Made by a program: the position numbers and the translations under genes. Positions 1-9,224 of a stretch of DNA of 64,000 nucleotides are shown piece after piece. Under the pieces are notes generated by a model. That model was not told the origin of the DNA, made no database searches, and saw nothing but the letters and a program-made list of their open reading frames with translations. Source of the stretch: Thiorhodovibrio frisius (GTDB taxonomy: Bacteria; Pseudomonadota; Gammaproteobacteria; Chromatiales; Chromatiaceae); contig NZ_CP121471.1 of the NCBI RefSeq assembly GCF_033954835.1, positions 1,978,501-2,042,500 of the forward strand, given 5' to 3'. How positions within the stretch are numbered: the stretch's first letter is position 1; each line of letters opens with the position of its first letter.

Positions 1-360
1 GTGACCCTGGCCGGCGCCGGTTTTGTCTCGGTTGAGCCGGTGCAGGCCCCGTCGGCCGCGCGTGGTGAACTGGTGTTTCAACAGCAGTGCGTCATTTGTC
101 ACGGTGTCGATGGTCTGGGGCGCAAGCGCGCCGATGGCATGTACCAGTTTCCGCCGCTGTGGGGGGCGGATAGCTTCAATCGCGGTGCCGGGATGCAACG
201 GGTGCCGACTTGCGCGGCCTTCGTCAAAGCCAATATGCCCTTGGGGAAAGGGTTCAGCCTCAGCGATACCCAAGCCTTCGATGTCTGCGAATTCATGCAT
301 CAGCAGGGTCGCCCCAGGGATCCGCGTGATTCCTTTTGGTCGAATTTCTTCGGGGGCTGA
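1..360 (+). CDS. c-type cytochrome, TsdA-like domain (5' end outside window)
   Basis: One haem c motif is visible, CVICH near residues 31-35, followed by an LWGADSFNRGAGM-type stretch and an NMP segment that could give the axial methionine. This arrangement resembles the cytochrome domains of TsdA/SoxX-type thiosulfate-oxidising proteins, which act in the periplasm. The frame is open at base 1, so the GTG there need not be the real start and an N-terminal signal peptide or second haem domain may lie upstream. The assignment to thiosulfate metabolism is inferred from sequence resemblance. Other monohaem class I cytochromes are possible. Confidence 0.7.
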   Translation: MTLAGAGFVSVEPVQAPSAARGELVFQQQCVICHGVDGLGRKRADGMYQFPPLWGADSFNRGAGMQRVPTCAAFVKANMPLGKGFSLSDTQAFDVCEFMHQQGRPRDPRDSFWSNFFGG

Positions 361-430
361 CTGCTCGCTCAGACGGAGTCATTACATGCCATTGGGATGC
401 CGATAACACGCAGCGCATGCGTGCGTCGAC

Positions 431-1090
431 TCAGCCGTACTCGTGATCTAGCCGGTAGATCAGCAAGATCATCACCACAGCCCCGACGAAAAACCAGATC
501 GGGCCGAGCAACCAGAGCATCAGCGGGATTGAAATATAGTAGGCGCGCATGCCGAAATTGTAGGCGCCAGCCCCGCGGCGGATCGCGTGGATAGCCGCTG
601 CGGGGTCGGCGGATTCGCCCTTCAGCGGTGGCAGATTGAGCAGGAAGGCCGCGTGATTGTAGAATCGAATGGACAGCGAAAAGCTGACGAAGCCGATCAG
701 ATAGATAAAGACCGCCAGCAACGCCTTGATCACCGCCAAGCTATGGCTACGCACCCCGGCGATATGCACGATGCTGTTGAGCTGATCCACCCCGTCCGTG
801 CTGAGCGCAAAGCTCAGGATACCCAGGGCCAGAACGATTGCGGTGGAGGCCAACAGCGTGGCACCCATGGTCCAGTTGCGCAGCGTCTGCACTGCCAGAA
901 TGTCCGCGCCTTTGCGCATCACATGTACCGCCCAGCGCGCCCGTGCCTGGGAATTGCGCCCGAACGAGGTGCGCTCGGGTCGTGCGCGGACCTCCCAAGC
1001 GTGAAACAGATGGTAGAGTAGAAGCAGACTGATGGCGGAGCCGGACAGGCCGATCTCCAGTGCATTTTGGGAAATCACGATTGAGGACAC
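431..1090 (-). CDS. DUF599 family inner-membrane protein
   Basis: A 219-residue protein with about four hydrophobic helices (near residues 12-28, 75-98, 118-140 and 185-212). The early LLYHLFHAWEVRARP region and the RNW and MRAYYI segments resemble the DUF599 family, whose function is unknown. It starts with GTG and reads convergently toward the cytochrome gene upstream. Nothing in the sequence suggests an enzymatic activity. Confidence 0.75.
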   Translation of the reverse strand: MSSIVISQNALEIGLSGSAISLLLLYHLFHAWEVRARPERTSFGRNSQARARWAVHVMRKGADILAVQTLRNWTMGATLLASTAIVLALGILSFALSTDGVDQLNSIVHIAGVRSHSLAVIKALLAVFIYLIGFVSFSLSIRFYNHAAFLLNLPPLKGESADPAAAIHAIRRGAGAYNFGMRAYYISIPLMLWLLGPIWFFVGAVVMILLIYRLDHEYG

Positions 1091-1272
1091 ATCTTTACGC
1101 CTTTAAGCAGGGCAGGGGAGAATTCCGGGGCGCTGCCGGGAAGCTCGCCGATTCGTTTTCTCGACATATTGCCACACTCCATAGCGTGATACCGAAACCC
1201 TGCTCAACGAGATTGCGAGATTATCCGACCAGGCGCACCCTTGAGCGCTCATTCCATGTGTAGCCGCGCACC

Positions 1273-3060
1273 GTGACCAAACAACTCATCAGTTTGCTCT
1301 CTGAGGCACTCGGCATTGCCGAACGCCGCCGTCAGGACGCCCAGCGCCTCTCCGGAGTTGGGTACTGGGAGCTTGACCATCAGCAACAGAGCCTGTACTG
1401 GTCCGAAGAGATCTACGCGATTTATGAACTCCCTGACACGGAGTTGGAGCCTGATTACGCGCTATTTTTGAGTTTGATTTATGACGAGGATCGTGAATTT
1501 GTCGACTCCACCTACCAGACATCCGTCACTTCGGGCACAGAATATAACATCCGCTATCGCATAAAAGCCGCGAACTCAGTGAAATGGTTGGAAGCCCGCG
1601 GGGTCACTTATTACGATCACCAAGGCGCGCCTGAACGATCCATCGGTTGCGCACAAGATATTACTGAAATTGTTACGGCACAGCAGCAGATCGAGCGCCT
1701 GGCCTATCACGACGCACTGACGGACCTTGCTAATCGGCAGCTTTTTGCAAAGCGAATGAATACGGCTTTACAAAAGGCGCAGCGTGATTCCAGCAATCTT
1801 GCGGTGCTGTTCATTGATCTTGATAATTTCAAGTTAATTAACGACCGCCATGGGCACGATGTCGGCGATGAGGTGCTTGTCGGCGTTGCGAATCGACTGC
1901 GAAGCTGTGCCCGAGTGGGGGACACCTTTGCGCGAATCGGGGGAGACGAGTTTGCGGGGGTTTTAATCGGAATCGACGATACTCTTGTCGACGACGCCGT
2001 GCGAAACGTGAAGCATGCGATCGATGGTGCCTACCAGACGCGGTTACAGAGTTTTGATGTCACCGCCAGCATTGGTGTCACCCTGTACCCGCAAGACTGT
2101 GCGGACCCAGATATTTTGCTGCGCCATGCCGACCAGGCAATGTACGACGCCAAAGAACGCGGAAGGTCGCGCGTTCGATACTTCGACACGGAGCGTCATC
2201 AGTCAAACTGGTCGCGACGTGAGTTGCTGAAGGATATCGAGATCGCGATTCAAACAGACCAATTCGAGCTGTACTTGCAGCCGCGGGTTAGCTTCAGGGA
2301 CGGAACACTCGCCGGCGCTGAAGCATTGCTGCGTTGGCTTAGACCGCAGGGAGCCGTTTCGCCTTCAGACGTCATTGCCGCGATTAGCGGCACAACGCTG
2401 GAGTGGGAACTCGACAGCTGGGTGATTACAAAGGTCCTATCCCTCAGCAAAGGCTTTCGGGAGCGAGGCATCAATGGCCCCTTTAGTTTGAATATCAATC
2501 CCAGCTCGATTGAAAACCCCGATTTCCCGGAACACCTGTCGCGACTGCTCGCCGATGGCGAGGGTTCAGGCGAGAACCTGGAGATCGAGATTCTTGAGAT
2601 TTCGTCAATCGAAAATTTTGAAGGCACAAATGAGATTTTGTGCCGCTGCAAGGCATTGGGTATCAGTTTTTCACTTGATGACTTCGGAACAGGTTATTCC
2701 TCCTTGACTCACTTTCATTCCTTGCCGATCGATAAACTCAAGATCGATCAACGTTTCATTAAACGCCTAGACTCAGACAGGGCAAGCTTGGCGCTGGTCA
2801 AAAGCATCTTGGCGATTGCGAAGGCAAATAACCGCCCCGTTGTGGCGGAAGGCGTGGAGTCACATGCGATTGCCTGCACGCTTGCGAGCCTTGGCTGCGA
2901 GTATGGCCAAGGCTTTGGCCTTGCGAGACCAATGCCTGCAAACGACTACATCGCCTGGGCGGAGAAATGGGATCCTGCGGCCTTTGCGAAAATCGTCAGC
3001 ACGCCTGCAAGTCAGCTACTTGAAGACGACCGCGTTGCTGGCAGCAGCGCCAAGCGCTAA
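1273..3060 (+). CDS. PAS-GGDEF-EAL c-di-GMP turnover protein
   Basis: A soluble 595-residue protein. An N-terminal PAS/PAC sensor (about residues 25-140) precedes a GGDEF domain (about 145-305) with an intact RIGGDEF active loop and an upstream RVGD inhibitory site. An EAL domain (about 320-575) follows, with EALLRW, DDFGTGYSS, KIDQRF, AEGVES and GQGF all present. By motif both diguanylate cyclase and phosphodiesterase activities are possible; the net direction cannot be read from sequence. The TE of the usual LEITE motif is LE here (IEILEIS), keeping the metal-binding glutamate. It starts with GTG and stands alone. Confidence 0.92.
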   Translation: MTKQLISLLSEALGIAERRRQDAQRLSGVGYWELDHQQQSLYWSEEIYAIYELPDTELEPDYALFLSLIYDEDREFVDSTYQTSVTSGTEYNIRYRIKAANSVKWLEARGVTYYDHQGAPERSIGCAQDITEIVTAQQQIERLAYHDALTDLANRQLFAKRMNTALQKAQRDSSNLAVLFIDLDNFKLINDRHGHDVGDEVLVGVANRLRSCARVGDTFARIGGDEFAGVLIGIDDTLVDDAVRNVKHAIDGAYQTRLQSFDVTASIGVTLYPQDCADPDILLRHADQAMYDAKERGRSRVRYFDTERHQSNWSRRELLKDIEIAIQTDQFELYLQPRVSFRDGTLAGAEALLRWLRPQGAVSPSDVIAAISGTTLEWELDSWVITKVLSLSKGFRERGINGPFSLNINPSSIENPDFPEHLSRLLADGEGSGENLEIEILEISSIENFEGTNEILCRCKALGISFSLDDFGTGYSSLTHFHSLPIDKLKIDQRFIKRLDSDRASLALVKSILAIAKANNRPVVAEGVESHAIACTLASLGCEYGQGFGLARPMPANDYIAWAEKWDPAAFAKIVSTPASQLLEDDRVAGSSAKR

Positions 3061-3118
3061 CGGCCTTCCCCAATTGCGGGCTGCTTGAGCGCGATTGGGT
3101 GGCATTGAGCAACGGAAC

Positions 3119-4234
3119 TCAGTGCTCGGTTCCCAAATAGCGGTCCAAGAGCCTCAGCCAATCGTTGGAGCGGATAATTTCAAGTAAGGCGACATTGGCG
3201 GATTCGCGCAACTCGCTATCGGGCGGCAGGGCAATGCCATAGTCCTGGCGGCGCAGAACCAAGGGCAAGACCTGTAGCTGTTGCGCGAATGCCTCCGCAA
3301 TTGCATAGCGCAAGATCGGGGCATCATGGACAACCGCATCCGCCTTGCCCTCAGCCATCTGCGTCAGGGCTGCGGGCAGGTCGCCGACGGTTCGATGACG
3401 GACGCCCTGTTCAGCCAGAAAGCTGTCGCTGGTGCTCCCGCTCAAGGCCAGAACGCGCTTGGAGCGCAGGTCATTGACGCTTTTTATCGAAGTGTCCAGC
3501 TCATTCACGGTCAAGGCTGTCGTGATGGCCGCAGTGAAGGTCGAGATCGCGATCAGGCCAGAAAACATCCAAACCATCCCGATGAGTCGCCCGAGCGGCG
3601 TCATCGGTGCCTTGTCGCCATAGCCAACCGTGGTCATGGTCACCGCAGACCACCAGAGCCCGGAGCCAATGCCGGACAGGGGCGCTCGACAAAATTGGTC
3701 GTTTTTTCGCCGCTCGGCCAGCCAGATCAGCACTCCGACAGCGACCAGGAGTGCGAGCAGCGCAGCAACCACGACCAAGAATCCAGGCGACATCAAGCGA
3801 GCAATCACCGCGAGCAGATTGCTGCTGCGATGCGGCACAGCGACCGCCAGTCCGGAGGTATGAAATGGATGCGAGAAGTCGAGATCCTGCTCGCGATCGC
3901 TGGTGATGGTCAGCGCTGCAACAGCCGCATCGACGCTACCTGTCGCCGTCGCATCGAGCATCTCGGTCAGCCCAAGCTCGGTGTAGTGGAAGTCGAAGCC
4001 GTTTTGCTCGGCGATCTGATTCCAGAGTTCGATGGCGATGCCGGACCATTGCCCATCGGCATCCTTGAATGCAAAGGGCGGTGCCTCGCGGGTCGCGATG
4101 GTCAGCGCGGCTAAAGCGACAGGGTCTGTCGCGCCCTCTTGCAGCGTTCCATCGCCTTCTGCTGACTGGGCGCCAACTTGAGCGGCCCAGCAAAGCATTG
4201 GCAACAGTAGCAGCCGATTCAAAACATATCGCAT
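3119..4234 (-). CDS. GluR0-like ligand-gated potassium channel
   Basis: Domain order is signal peptide (about residues 1-23), first half of a periplasmic solute-binding domain, a hydrophobic helix, a pore loop with the K+ selectivity sequence TTVGYGD, a second helix, then the second half of the binding domain. This S1-M1-P-M2-S2 plan is that of prokaryotic glutamate-receptor channels such as GluR0, in which amino-acid binding outside the inner membrane opens a K+ pore. I start it at 4234 because GGAGG lies five bases upstream and the signal peptide begins at once; an in-frame ATG at 4261 would add nine residues. The ligand cannot be named. A non-channel binding protein is unlikely given the exact K+ filter. 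Confidence 0.88.
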   Translation of the reverse strand: MRYVLNRLLLLPMLCWAAQVGAQSAEGDGTLQEGATDPVALAALTIATREAPPFAFKDADGQWSGIAIELWNQIAEQNGFDFHYTELGLTEMLDATATGSVDAAVAALTITSDREQDLDFSHPFHTSGLAVAVPHRSSNLLAVIARLMSPGFLVVVAALLALLVAVGVLIWLAERRKNDQFCRAPLSGIGSGLWWSAVTMTTVGYGDKAPMTPLGRLIGMVWMFSGLIAISTFTAAITTALTVNELDTSIKSVNDLRSKRVLALSGSTSDSFLAEQGVRHRTVGDLPAALTQMAEGKADAVVHDAPILRYAIAEAFAQQLQVLPLVLRRQDYGIALPPDSELRESANVALLEIIRSNDWLRLLDRYLGTEH

Positions 4235-4312
4235 CCGGGCCTCCGTAATATCATTGCCCATTGCCTATCGCCCATTCTTGCTCTGCGCAAAACAGCAGCT
4301 GCGAGACCTGAT

Positions 4313-5860
4313 CTATTCGATATCAACGCGGTCACGGCCTTCCCGCTTGGCGCGGTAGAGCGCGGCATCGGCACGCTTGAGCATGTCATCGAGGGTGTCC
4401 TGCGGCTGCCATGCGGTCAGGCCCTGGCTCAGGGTCACGGGCCGTCCGGGCGCGGACTCGAGCGCCGCGATCTCGCGCCTGAGCCGCTCGGCGAAGGCCC
4501 TCGCGCCACCTTGGCCGGCGCCGGGCAGCAGGATCACGAATTCCTCGCCGCCCCAGCGGGCGGCCAGGTCACCCTTGCGGCTTAAGTCTTTAAGAACGCT
4601 TGCCACCTCGCGCAACACGCGGTCGCCGGTTGCGTGGCCGCGGTTGTCGTTGATCCACTTGAAATGATCGAGATCGGCCAGGATCAACGTCATGGGCGTA
4701 GCCGTGCGTTCTCTTCTGGCCAGGGCGATCTCGGCGGCTTCCATAAAATGGCGGCGATTGGCCAGGCCGGTCAGCGTGTCGGTGATCGCGAGCTCGCGCA
4801 TGGTGGCGGCATCGCGGACATTGCGGATGTACTCCCGGGTGCCAAAGACGATGGACAGGCACAGGATGGCACCGCCAATCAAGTAAAGAAACAGCTGTTG
4901 CCGCCAGGCGCCGAGCGCGGTGCGGGTCTCCTCGCCAACCACCGCGATGAAGGGCAGACCGCGGATTTTGCGCAGGGCCCAGATCCTGTCGATGCCATCC
5001 ACCGGGGAGACCAGGCGATGAGTAACCAGCGCCTCGGAACCCGAGCGAGCCAGCGTATTGAGCTTTTCCTCGGCGACGCGCTGCCCGATCTGACTAGCGA
5101 TCAAGGGCTTGCGGGTGAGCAGGCGCGAGTTCAGGTCGAAGATGGCGATGACGTTATGCGGCTCCAGCTCGACCAGGTCCAGCCACTGCTGGAAGAATCC
5201 CAAATCAAGGCCCGCCAGCGCGAAGCCCTCCAGCTGTCCCGTTGCCGACAACAGCGGCATGGAGGCGGTCACGTTCATGGCGTTGGTGACCGAGGTGAAC
5301 ATGTTGCTGATCTTGAAGGCGTCAACTGGCTCGCTCTGGGCCAGGGTGCAGTATTCGCGCCCGCGTTCTTGCGCATCGAGCCCGATGTTGCCGCCGATGG
5401 ATGTGTGGGTGATGACACAATTGGCGTTCAGCATGCCGAGAAAGAGCAGGTTGGGCACGGAGGCGGCCTTGTCGATGATCAGCGCGGTCTTGCGCTCATG
5501 CAGACCCGCATTGTCGCTCGGGTAGACCAGCTCATCCGCGTCGAAGCGCTTGACGGTATCGCGCAGCACGTACTCGGTTAGGTCGAAGGATTTTGCGATC
5601 CATTCGGCGATCAGAAAGCCTTTGGCCGTGGCGCGCTCGGTGGCGGTGGCGATGGCCAACCGGTGGGAAGCGACGAGCTGCGTCGTGCCGGCGGCGGCGA
5701 TGGTGGCAATCATCACCACGCAGATCAGCCAGGCGTTGCGGGTACGCGCGCTGATCCGGCGTTTCGAATCGCTCTCGCCTTGATCGCGGCGGGCCCGTGC
5801 CGCCTGGTCGATGTCGACCGCCGCGGAGCGTGAATCAACGGTTTCGGTTGCAGAGCTCAT
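4313..5860 (-). CDS. dCache-type membrane diguanylate cyclase (GGDEF)
   Basis: A 515-residue protein with a transmembrane helix near residues 43-65, a periplasmic sensor of Cache type up to about 325, a second helix near 327-347 and a cytoplasmic GGDEF domain. The active loop RWGGEEF is intact and is preceded by RKGD five residues earlier, a complete product-inhibition site, so it should make c-di-GMP. There is no EAL. Its start overlaps the stop of the upstream ClC-SPOR gene by four bases, so the two are probably translationally coupled. The ligand of the sensor is unknown. Confidence 0.92.
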   Translation of the reverse strand: MSSATETVDSRSAAVDIDQAARARRDQGESDSKRRISARTRNAWLICVVMIATIAAAGTTQLVASHRLAIATATERATAKGFLIAEWIAKSFDLTEYVLRDTVKRFDADELVYPSDNAGLHERKTALIIDKAASVPNLLFLGMLNANCVITHTSIGGNIGLDAQERGREYCTLAQSEPVDAFKISNMFTSVTNAMNVTASMPLLSATGQLEGFALAGLDLGFFQQWLDLVELEPHNVIAIFDLNSRLLTRKPLIASQIGQRVAEEKLNTLARSGSEALVTHRLVSPVDGIDRIWALRKIRGLPFIAVVGEETRTALGAWRQQLFLYLIGGAILCLSIVFGTREYIRNVRDAATMRELAITDTLTGLANRRHFMEAAEIALARRERTATPMTLILADLDHFKWINDNRGHATGDRVLREVASVLKDLSRKGDLAARWGGEEFVILLPGAGQGGARAFAERLRREIAALESAPGRPVTLSQGLTAWQPQDTLDDMLKRADAALYRAKREGRDRVDIE

Positions 5861-8238
5861 ACAGCGGAAAGCCCTCGGTTGGTGCGGTCGATAACAAGGT
5901 GCGGTGGCAGCCGAACCGGGTTGGAAGTCCGTTTTGGTGGCGCCTGGATGGGCACGAGCCGCTCGCCGGTCTTCAGCGGGCGGATGATTGGATCGAGGCG
6001 CGTCAGGTCCGGCGGCAGTTCCCGCAGTGCTGCCTCGGCTCTTGCGAAATCTGCATAGGCGCCGATCAGCACGCTATGCCAGCGCCTAGGCTCGCCGTCT
6101 GACTCCAGTTGCAGTGCCCGGCCGACGAGGCCCGCGTCCTGCGCGAAGCGCGCGAGGCTGGCGGCGTCGCGGAAGCTTATCAGCTGGATGGTGAAGCGAG
6201 CGTCTTCAGGGATTGCATCAATGCGATTACTGGGCGCTTCTGTGGGCGCTTCACTGGGCACTTCTGTGGGCGCTTCACTGGGTGCTTCTGTGGGCGCTTC
6301 ACTGGGTGCTTCTGTCGCGGTCGCAGTGGTCGAATCCGCATCAGAGCCCGTGCTGGCATCCCTGACAGCATCCAGGTCTGTGTCAGTGTTGATCGGTCTT
6401 TCCGGCAATTCGTCTTCCTGCGGCGATTGATCTTCCCGTGCGACGGCAGTGCTGGGCAAGCGGGGGGACTCAGGTAACACCGTGGCCTCGGCCGCGGCTC
6501 CTTCGCCTAGCTCGGGCTTTGCTTCAGCCTCAGCTCTAGCCTCCAACTCCGTCACGGACTCTAACTCGGTCTCGGTCTCAGTCTCAGTCTCAGTCTCAGT
6601 CTCAGTCTCAGTCTCAGCCACAGACTCTAAGTCGCTCTCAATCTCAGACTCGGCCAAGGACTCCAACTCGCTCTCAGTCTCGGTCTTTACCTTGCTAACG
6701 ACACTGGTCGGCACCGGCTTTTCCATGTCCGCTGGCACAGTCACCGCAGCCGCCGACCGCGTCTTCGCCAGCGAGGCGGTCGGTGCCATGCCGGTCCCTT
6801 GCCAGGCTACGTCGATCCGCTCGATGGCGATGAAGGCGATCAGGATCATCGCCGCCGCAAAGATTCGCCGAATCGGCGCGCAGGGCGCCGGCTTGTTTTG
6901 GAGCGCGAGCAGCGAGCTGTATATCGGTCGCCCGCCGAGGCCTTCGGCGGTGAAGGTCGCGCTGAGGCAGGTGAGGATGATCGGCAGTGCCAGGGCTTGG
7001 GCACCTGTGAGCTCAATGACAAGAATGATGCCGGTGAGCGGTGCGCGAACGGTGGCGGCGAAGAGCGCCCCCATGGCGGCGACGGCGAAGACCTCGGGTT
7101 GCAGCGCGATTGCAGGCGCAGCAAAGGAGACCAGCACCGCAAAGGCGGCACCGCAGATGGTGCCGAGTGCCAGCATTGGCGCGAAGATGCCACCGGGTAA
7201 GCCGAGTCCGTAGCTGCCGACCGTGGTCAGCAAGCGCACGGCGAGCAATGCGAGCAGAAAGAAAAGCGCAGGCTGACCATGCAGCAGATTCTCGACCAGG
7301 GTCTCACCGCCACCCACGGTGGCTGGCGCAAACCAGATCAGCGCGCCGAGGAACAGCCCGGTCATGGCAGCAGCGGTGTAGGCTCCCGGCGTGCCCAGCG
7401 CTCGAAAAGCGGCCACCGAGCCCAGCAGCAAACGGTTGAACAGTCCGCCAAGGGCACCGATCAGGATGCCAAGGAGCAGGAACAATGGCAGCGAGCGCAG
7501 CGGTGCCATGTCCAGGTCCGGCATCGGCATGTCCGGCCCCTGACCGAGCATCCAACCGCTGACGATCACCGCCGCGCAGCAGGCCAGGATGACCGACTGG
7601 ATGGTTGCGAAGCGATAGACGAAATGCTCGCGCAGCTCCTCGGTGACGAAGACGATCGCAGCGAGCGGTGCGTTGAAGGCAGTGGCCAGCCCGGCTGCGG
7701 CGCCGGCTGCAATCAATGCGCGATTCGCGCCGGGCCGAGGTCCCAGACGCTCGCTCGCCATCTGACCGAGCGCCGCGCCCATGTGGATGGTCGGCCCCTC
7801 GCGGCCCAGCACCAGGCCCGAGCCTACGGCGAGGGTGCCGGCGACGAACTTGATGGGCAGCACGCGCTTCCAGTGCAGCTTGCGCGCGCTAGCGAGGATG
7901 GATTCGACCTCTTGCACGCCACTGCCGGCGGTTTCCGGGGCGAAACGGCGCACCAGCCACATGGCGCAGACCAGCACCAGAGCGCCGAGCAGCATCAGCA
8001 GCAGCCATCCGGGAACCGGTGCTGAGCCGAGCAGCTCGCGCAGCATGTCTCGGCTCGACGCCGCTTGATCGAGCAGGGCATGAAAGGCCCCGCCGATCAG
8101 TCCCGCGAATGCCCCAACCAAGGTGGCCGCGAGATAGAGTCGCCAGGGAAAGGTGATGGCCGGCATCGTCTCTTTGGTGTCGGTTGTGACTGTGGCGCGT
8201 GAAAACAGCGATGAGCGCGAAGAGCAGAAGCTCGACAT
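5857..8238 (-). CDS. ClC chloride/proton antiporter with C-terminal SPOR domain
   Basis: Residues 30-445 form a ClC transporter with GSGVQ (105-109), GREGP (145-149, gating glutamate E147), EE at 200-201 (the proton-glutamate position of ClC-ec1), GIFAP (350-354) and PIYSS with Y440. These residues predict a Cl-/H+ exchanger rather than a plain channel. The tail is unusual: an extra hydrophobic segment at about 457-475 preceded by RR, a long acidic low-complexity linker with a Thr-Glu repeat (542-557) and an EAPT/EAPS repeat (643-670), then a SPOR-like domain (about 681-755). SPOR domains bind denuded peptidoglycan, so the tail would have to be periplasmic, which the extra helix allows. An ATG at 8166 is an alternative start closer to usual ClC N-termini. 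Confidence 0.9.
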   Translation of the reverse strand: MSSFCSSRSSLFSRATVTTDTKETMPAITFPWRLYLAATLVGAFAGLIGGAFHALLDQAASSRDMLRELLGSAPVPGWLLLMLLGALVLVCAMWLVRRFAPETAGSGVQEVESILASARKLHWKRVLPIKFVAGTLAVGSGLVLGREGPTIHMGAALGQMASERLGPRPGANRALIAAGAAAGLATAFNAPLAAIVFVTEELREHFVYRFATIQSVILACCAAVIVSGWMLGQGPDMPMPDLDMAPLRSLPLFLLLGILIGALGGLFNRLLLGSVAAFRALGTPGAYTAAAMTGLFLGALIWFAPATVGGGETLVENLLHGQPALFFLLALLAVRLLTTVGSYGLGLPGGIFAPMLALGTICGAAFAVLVSFAAPAIALQPEVFAVAAMGALFAATVRAPLTGIILVIELTGAQALALPIILTCLSATFTAEGLGGRPIYSSLLALQNKPAPCAPIRRIFAAAMILIAFIAIERIDVAWQGTGMAPTASLAKTRSAAAVTVPADMEKPVPTSVVSKVKTETESELESLAESEIESDLESVAETETETETETETETETELESVTELEARAEAEAKPELGEGAAAEATVLPESPRLPSTAVAREDQSPQEDELPERPINTDTDLDAVRDASTGSDADSTTATATEAPSEAPTEAPSEAPTEVPSEAPTEAPSNRIDAIPEDARFTIQLISFRDAASLARFAQDAGLVGRALQLESDGEPRRWHSVLIGAYADFARAEAALRELPPDLTRLDPIIRPLKTGERLVPIQAPPKRTSNPVRLPPHLVIDRTNRGLSAV
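6229..6312. repeat. 12-bp coding tandem repeat in the ClC-SPOR linker
   Basis: Seven imperfect 12-bp units encode alternating EAPT and EAPS (one EVPS) in the minus-strand ClC-SPOR gene. The unit length is a multiple of three, so copy-number change would alter linker length without a frameshift. Confidence 0.85.
6565..6618. repeat. Hexanucleotide microsatellite (CTCAGT/CTCGGT), nine units
   Basis: Nine consecutive six-base units, seven of the CTCAG type and two CTCGGT, encode the Thr-Glu run at residues 542-557 of the ClC-SPOR protein on the minus strand. Degenerate copies continue on both sides. Slippage here would add or remove two residues per unit. Confidence 0.9.
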
Positions 8239-8325
8239 TCAACCTGCTGATTGGCTAGGTGGCGAAGATACCCGAAAACGATGCCTGGTGTCCTTGGCGG
8301 AGGAATTTTGCGGTATAGTTCGGCG

Positions 8326-9165
8326 ATGAGCACAGATCACACAATTCTAAAAGTTTTTGGCAGCCGCCTCGCAGGCGCAGTATTACTGGTCCTGCTGGTA
8401 GGTATCGTGGCGCCTCTGGGCAGCGGCAGCACTGCGTTTGCTCAATCGGCACCCGCGCCGGTGCAGTCTCCTGTTACCGAGTCGGTGAAGCACCACAGTA
8501 GCAGCGAACATAAGATTGATGCGCGAGCGCACCGAGTCGCTAAGGCAATTGCCAGCGACATCGAGCGCGTCGAGCCCTATCTGGAGCGCTATGGTTATTG
8601 GGCTGTGTTTGCAGCAGTTGGGGTCGAGGGCATCGGTATCCCGGCGCCGGGGCAAACTCTGCTGGAGGCTGGCGCCCTGGTGGCAGCGATTCCAGACAGC
8701 AAGCTCAACATCTTCGTGTTGCTTCTTGTCACCATCCTGGCAACAGCGCTCGGGCAGACGATCGGCTATCTGATTGGTCGCTCCGGCGGTCGCGCTGTGC
8801 TCAATCGACTGCCGATTCCAGCACGCAGCCTTGAGAACATCGAGCGCGGATTCAACCGCTATGGCGGATGGCTGGTGTTCTTCGGTCGCTTTGTCGATGG
8901 CCCGCGTCAGTTCATTGGGCTCTTTTCAGGCGTACTCGCGATGCACTGGGGCCGTTTTATGCTCCTCAATATCGGTGGAGCAATCGTTTGGGCGAGTTTC
9001 TGGGCGCTCGGCATCTATTATCTCGATCTCCATTTCGATGCCCTGGTCACGGCCTTACGTCATGTCAACCCCTGGGTCGCGGGTCTCACGGTGATCGGCA
9101 TTGTCGGCCTGCTGATTTTTGTGTTGATTACCATTATCCGACGGCGGAGCCAGATTAGCTCCTAA
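8326..9165 (+). CDS. DedA family membrane protein
   Basis: A hydrophobic protein with an N-terminal signal-like helix, then the DedA (SNARE-associated) core: the GVEGIGIPAPGQ motif, a GQTIGYLIGR helix, FFGRFVDGPRQ and a closing helix group. DedA proteins are implicated in recycling undecaprenyl phosphate or other lipids across the inner membrane. The ATG at 8326 is chosen, but it has no clear ribosome binding site, whereas an in-frame TTG at 8308 sits about four bases after GGAGG and may be the true start. The first 80 or so residues, before the DedA core, are longer than in typical members. Confidence 0.87.
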   Translation: MSTDHTILKVFGSRLAGAVLLVLLVGIVAPLGSGSTAFAQSAPAPVQSPVTESVKHHSSSEHKIDARAHRVAKAIASDIERVEPYLERYGYWAVFAAVGVEGIGIPAPGQTLLEAGALVAAIPDSKLNIFVLLLVTILATALGQTIGYLIGRSGGRAVLNRLPIPARSLENIERGFNRYGGWLVFFGRFVDGPRQFIGLFSGVLAMHWGRFMLLNIGGAIVWASFWALGIYYLDLHFDALVTALRHVNPWVAGLTVIGIVGLLIFVLITIIRRRSQISS

Positions 9166-9224
9166 TTGGACAAGACCCGCACGGGACATCGTCAATGTTT
9201 CGGGTGACGACGGGACCATGAGCC

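Noticed and set aside
3281-4114. 277-codon plus-strand frame opposite the GluR0-like channel
   Set aside because: The minus strand encodes a protein with an exact K+ filter and binding domains; the plus frame is Gln/Arg/His-rich and unrelated to anything known.
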